DNA from: an uncultured Gemmatimonadota bacterium
GTDB taxonomy: Bacteria > Gemmatimonadota > Gemmatimonadetes > Gemmatimonadales > Gemmatimonadaceae
DNA length: 64,000 nucleotides
Direction: 5' to 3'
Assembly (NCBI GenBank): GCA_902825965.1
Contig: CADEDA010000004.1
Location: forward strand, 171,498 to 235,497
The translations under genes and the position numbers were made by a program. The notes below the pieces were generated by a model. That model had not been told where the DNA came from. It was given only the letters and a program-made list of their open reading frames with translations, and made no database searches. This document shows positions 62,342 to 64,000 of this stretch, piece by piece. How positions within the stretch are numbered: the stretch's first letter is position 1; each line of letters opens with the position of its first letter.

Positions 62342-63603
62342 AGCGGCGACACCTCGTTGGGTTCCTCGACCTTCGGAAGTCCCTTCGAGGCGCGCAACGC
62401 CGGCCATTCCACCGTGGGCAGTGGCGGCAGGTCGTCCTCCACCCAGAGCATCCGCACGCCCACCACGATGGTCGCGAGCAGCGGGATGGCCACGAAGAGT
62501 CCGAGGAACCCGAACACGTAGGCCATCACCACCTGCGTGACGAGCGTGAGTGCGGGCGGCAGGTCGAGTTGCTCCTTCATCAGGTACGGGATGAGGAGGT
62601 TGTTCTCGAGGAACTGGATGCCCCAGTACACCGCGAGCACCACCAGTGCCATGCGCGGCGAGTCGGCGAAGCCCATGAGGATGGCCGGGATCGCACTGAG
62701 CGTGGGGCCGACGTTCGGGATGAACTCGAAGATGCCGGCGAGCACCCCGAGCGGGAACGCTCCACGCACGCCGATGAGCAGCAGGATGATGGTGGTGACC
62801 GTGCCGATCACGAGCATCGCGATGAGCTGCGTCGCGAACCAGGTGCGCAGGGCGCCGCCGAGCGCGGTGAGCAGCTCGCCCACGCGTTCGCGGCGCTCGT
62901 TGGGCACCAGCAGCAGCACGCCGCGCCGATACACGCCGGGGTCCATCGCGATGTACAGCGCGAGGAAGATGATGAGGACCATCGCGCCGAACACGGCGAT
63001 GGTGGACTGCAGCACGCCGAACGCGAAGCCCGAGATGGCCGGCGACTTGCGGCTGATGGCCTCGACGAGACGGCCACGCGAGGCCGCGGCCACGGCCGCC
63101 ACCTGGGCCGAGTCGAGGACGGCGTTCCCCGCGGAATCCACGCCGACGGTGTCGATGCGGACGGTCGCGGCGCTGGCGGTGGAATCGCTGCTGCTGTCGA
63201 CGGGGGCGAGGACGTCGAGGATGCGCGGCTGGTTCACGGCCAGCCATTCCTCGAGCTTGGTCACCGACTGCGGGAGCTTGGTGCGCAGCTCCTGCGACTG
63301 GTTCGCCAGCGTCGGACCGGTCCACAGGGCCACGAGCACGAGCAGGCCGACGCTGCCGAACACGATGAAGGAGGCGGCGAAGGGGCGCTTGATGCGCACC
63401 TTCGACTGGATCCAATCGACGGCCTGGGCGGCCGAGAGGCCGAAGAGGATGCCGAGGAAGGCGGTGAGGACCAGGAAACGGGCCGACCAGAGCAGCTGCA
63501 GCCCGACGAGGGTCGCGACGACGACCAGCGCGGCCCGCACCAGGTCCGACTGGGACACCGGGCGGACGGTCGGGGGGAGGTTCGAGAAGGGCTCGTGGCT
63601 CAC
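62338..63603 (-). CDS. AI-2E family transporter
   Basis: 421 residues with about eight helices. Segments WIQSKVRIKRPFAASFIVFGSVGLLVLVALW and, later, GVRGAFPLGVLAGIFEFIPNVGPTLSAIPAILMGFADSPRMALVVLAVYWGIQFLENNLLIPYLM are typical of AI-2E/PerM proteins, which export autoinducer-2-like or other small solutes or act as Na/H-type exporters. GTG at 63603 is preferred (a TTG at 63639 is another possibility). Coupled with the alpha/beta hydrolase. Confidence 0.88.
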   Translation of the reverse strand: MSHEPFSNLPPTVRPVSQSDLVRAALVVVATLVGLQLLWSARFLVLTAFLGILFGLSAAQAVDWIQSKVRIKRPFAASFIVFGSVGLLVLVALWTGPTLANQSQELRTKLPQSVTKLEEWLAVNQPRILDVLAPVDSSSDSTASAATVRIDTVGVDSAGNAVLDSAQVAAVAAASRGRLVEAISRKSPAISGFAFGVLQSTIAVFGAMVLIIFLALYIAMDPGVYRRGVLLLVPNERRERVGELLTALGGALRTWFATQLIAMLVIGTVTTIILLLIGVRGAFPLGVLAGIFEFIPNVGPTLSAIPAILMGFADSPRMALVVLAVYWGIQFLENNLLIPYLMKEQLDLPPALTLVTQVVMAYVFGFLGLFVAIPLLATIVVGVRMLWVEDDLPPLPTVEWPALRASKGLPKVEEPNEVSPL

Positions 63604-63804
63604 GGGCGGGGCGCAGGGTGGGGACTGCCTCGGAATCAACCGGGTCGCAAGGGGGTCGCAAGGGGTTGGCTCCGGGTCGGCACCCTACTTGGTACCGGGC
63701 ACTCCCCGCTCGATGCCTGCGGCTAGATTGCGGGGTCCGTCCCGCCCCCACGTCCGGCCCCCACGTCCGGCGCCCACGTCCCGCTCACGTCCCGTCCAAC
63801 GCCC

Positions 63805-64000
63805 GTGTCCCGTTCTCCGAAGCCGGTCGCCACCTACCTCGACACCGATGCGGTGGTCGAGCCGTGGCTGGCGTCCATCCGGAAGACGGCGATCCTCGCA
63901 CTCGACACCGAAGGCGCGAGTTTCCACCGGTTCATCGACCGCATCTACCTGCTCCAGCTGTCCACGCGAGACGCACACGCGATCATCGATCCCCTGCCGA
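63805..64000 (+). CDS. rnd: Ribonuclease D, N-terminal part
   Basis: The first 65 residues of a gene running off the right edge. The DEDD exonuclease motif begins with LALDTEGA (Asp34, Glu36) and RIYLLQLSTRDAHAIIDPL, typical of RNase D, which trims 3' ends of tRNA and other small RNAs. Starts with GTG at 63805; several direct CCCACGTCC-type repeats lie just upstream. Divergent from the AI-2E gene. Confidence 0.85.
   Translation, partial: MSRSPKPVATYLDTDAVVEPWLASIRKTAILALDTEGASFHRFIDRIYLLQLSTRDAHAIIDPLP

Overview
The window is about 64 kb of very GC-rich, densely packed bacterial chromosome. The gene content suggests a member of the Gemmatimonadota: many short exported proteins ending their signal peptides in AQ, a lysine-rich histone-H1-like SWIB protein, SUF iron-sulfur assembly, numerous amidohydrolases and serine hydrolases, and FtsX/TonB-era style outer-membrane remnants. 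This lineage call is inference from gene content; no rRNA or tRNA is visible.

Layout. 1-3.3 kb: start of a proline-catabolic P5C dehydrogenase (runs off the left edge), a BNR-like lipoprotein, a receiver-HisKA protein and endonuclease IV. 3.4-8.0 kb: SWIB protein, signal peptidase I, a lipoprotein RidA, a membrane protein, an M24 peptidase, a GroES-like protein and a bacilliredoxin. 8.0-12.6 kb (minus): ECF sigma / putative anti-sigma / DUF4097 operon and an ABC exporter pair. 12.7-18.6 kb (plus): a molybdate/tungstate-type ABC importer coupled to a glycosyltransferase / HPr-kinase-like / flippase-like trio. 18.6-32.9 kb: a looser accessory stretch of small exported proteins, hydrolases, two amidohydrolases, an AraC regulator, a frameshifted gene and an IS3-family OrfA remnant, with several long stretches that carry no convincing gene. 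33-37.8 kb (minus): gamma-glutamyltransferase, GT2 and a GT39-like membrane glycosyltransferase. 37.9-39.5 kb: a HemAT-type globin-coupled transducer. 39.6-45.3 kb (minus): a complete sufBCDU-Rieske-sufS operon. 45.6-53.6 kb: diguanylate cyclase, small membrane and exported proteins, a vgb-like propeller, a 16-residue-repeat protein, and the FAD subunit of a molybdenum hydroxylase. 53.7-64 kb: HTH protein, thioredoxin-like protein, LytM peptidase, YhbY, serine hydrolase, the large and 2Fe-2S subunits of the molybdenum hydroxylase, ferredoxin, an ICMT-like methyltransferase, alpha/beta hydrolase, AI-2E transporter, and the start of RNase D.

How the genes fit together. Fe-S supply (suf), Mo/W uptake (12.7-15.4 kb) and a three-subunit Mo hydroxylase whose FAD gene lies 6 kb from the other two could form a functional chain (inference). 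Translational coupling (ATGA/GTGA overlaps) is pervasive, so operon boundaries are fairly clear.

The most unusual non-coding signal is a dispersed family of intergenic elements built from seven-base units (C-rich arm of the form NNCCACC / TCACACC) paired with a G-rich heptad arm upstream, seen at five gene boundaries (about 7.5, 10.2, 43.8, 45.5 and 47.5 kb). I do not recognise this as a described element.
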